Shown here: piece after piece, positions 62,891 to 64,000 of the stretch
How the letters are laid out: each line of letters starts with the position of its first letter
Numbering within the stretch: position 1 is the stretch's first letter
Origin: Phocoena phocoena
Lineage: Eukaryota > Chordata > Mammalia > Artiodactyla > Phocoenidae
Assembly (NCBI RefSeq): GCF_963924675.1
Contig: NW_027077445.1
Coordinates: 496,001 to 560,000, forward strand
Length of the DNA stretch: 64,000 nt
Direction: 5' to 3'
Position numbers and translations under genes: made by a program
The notes under the pieces: model-generated
What the model was told of the DNA's origin: nothing
The model's database searches: none
Seen by the model: the letters and a program-made list of their open reading frames with translations, nothing else

Positions 62891-64000
62891 ACAGAGGGCC
62901 CACGTCACCAAGGCGATGTAAGCTACCCAGGCAGGAGTGACCTGACATCAGAGGGCCCACCACACAGAATGGTAAGGAACCCAGCCAGGATCAGACTCTC
63001 CCCAGAGGGCCAACATCACCAAGGTGATGGGAACCAGGCAGGAGTGTCCTCACACCCGTGGGGCCACATCATCAAAAGTTGAGGTACCCAGCACATGTGG
63101 CCTCAAATCAGAGGACCCACATCACCATGGGTTTCGGAGTGAGGCAGGCAGGATTAACCTCACATGTCCCATTGTATACAAATTGTGTGGAAACCAGCAG
63201 CTGGATCTTCCTAGCAGGCGGCCCAGAGCACTGAGGCTATGAGATCCAGGCCGGCATGAACTCACAACAGAGGGCCCTCATTGTGATTCTGTAAGCAACC
63301 CAGCCGTTGTGACCTCAGAGCAGAAGGCCCACATCCCCATGGGGAAGGGAAACAAGCAGGAGTGTCATCGCAAGAGTGGGCACACATGAAAAAATGTGGG
63401 GAGCCCAGCAATTAGTGCCTGATGCCAGAGGGCCCTCATCACCGAGGGGCGGTGTCTCCCAGCCAGCTCCAACTGCTACCAGAGGGGCGACGTCGCCAAT
63501 GCGGAGTGCGACAACCAGGCAGGAGTGATCTCAGAGCAGAGGGTCAGCCTCACAGAAGTGTGAAGAACCAAAGAGGATCAGATTCTCACCAGAGGGCACA
63601 CATCACCAAGGGAATGGGAACCAGGCAGGAGTGTCCTCACACTAGTGGGGCCACATCACCGAAAAGTGAGGGACCCAGCACACATGGCCACAAACCAGAG
63701 GACACACATCACAAGGGAGCTGGGATTGAGGCAGGCAGGAGGAGCCTCAAAACAGAGGGACCATAGAATAAAAAAGGTGAGGAATCCCGCAGTTGGAACC
63801 TCCCAGCAGGCACCCAGGAGCAGCAACCCTTTGGGATCTAGGCCGGAATGAATGCACATCAGAGGGCCCTCATCATGAAACTGTGAGCACCCCAGTCGTT
63901 GGGACCTCAGAGCAGAAGGCCCAAATTCCCATGGGGTTGGGAACCTGACAGGAGTGTACTCGCACCACAGGTCGCACATCCGCAAATTTTGGGAGCCCAG
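62891..64000 (+). repeat. ~53-bp minisatellite in an 11-monomer higher-order repeat
   Basis: Monomers carry a core like AGAGGGCCCACATCACCAAGG followed by GGAACCCAGGCAGGAGTG and ACCTCA. Cores begin near 62893, 62950, 63004, 63059, 63110, 63165, 63219, 63269, 63321, 63376, 63427, 63481, 63538 and 63591, a mean spacing of about 54 bp. Distinct monomer types return after 11 monomers. The stretch from AGGATCAGACTCTCCCC at 62,988 is matched by that from 63,574 (shift 586), and CAGAGCAGAAGGCCC at 63,316 is matched at 63,908 (shift 592). The repeat is GC-richer than the satellite and continues past the window edge. Open frames across it come from periodicity and are not genes. Its family is unknown to me; the GC-rich heavy satellite of baleen whales would be one thing to compare. 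Confidence 0.85.

Noticed and set aside
63422..63766. 114-codon frame near the right end, and neighbouring frames
   Set aside because: It reads through ~53-bp minisatellite monomers and shows the same periodic residues; there is no independent support for a gene.

Overview
This window looks like the end region of a mammalian chromosome, and I find no host protein-coding or RNA gene in it. The organism is most likely a cetacean. Two things point there. One is a tandem satellite with a period of 1,744-1,749 bp, which fits what I recall of the common cetacean satellite (about 1.75 kb in most whales, shorter in delphinids). The other is a LINE-1 3' end at 61.8-62.5 kb of the type common in whales and dolphins. 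I could not align either to a reference, so the species call is an inference.

Layout. (1) Bases 1-15,272 are degenerate telomere-type DNA, (CCCTAA)n on the + strand, which is the orientation expected at a left chromosome end. It is not random decay. Variant hexamers occur in a fixed order in a unit of about 150-174 bp, usually 168 bp (28 hexamers). Parts of this were duplicated again as 1,861-bp blocks at about 1.2-4.9 kb. Order decays from about 11.7 kb to the right edge. Because almost everything stays in 6-bp phase, very long open frames (Asn-Pro, Thr-Leu and Val-Arg polymers) appear without being genes.

(2) Bases 15,273-62,840 are the 1.746-kb satellite: 25 full units between palindrome centres, a partial unit on the left, and a right terminal unit split by a LINE-1. 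Each unit has a 72-bp near-perfect palindrome. About half of each unit (roughly +50 to +920 from the palindrome centre) is a very diverged L1 3' end: the ORF2 C-terminal region, the 3' UTR and the remnant of an A-rich tail. The edge units keep more L1-like bases than the interior units, so the satellite appears to have grown from an ancient L1-bearing locus and then been homogenised. Recent multi-unit duplications are visible: a two-unit block at 21.2-27.7 kb and a three-unit block at 36.4-46.6 kb.

(3) A younger, 5'-truncated L1 (61,812-62,479, minus strand) sits in the last satellite unit with a 15-bp target-site duplication. The satellite stops at 62,840, within a few bases of the palindrome centre.

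(4) From about 62,891 to the end there is a GC-richer minisatellite of about 53-bp monomers arranged in an 11-monomer higher-order repeat of about 587 bp.

Nothing here acts together as a pathway. The interest lies in how the repeats arose, how they are homogenised, and in the strongly palindromic and G-rich-strand structures.
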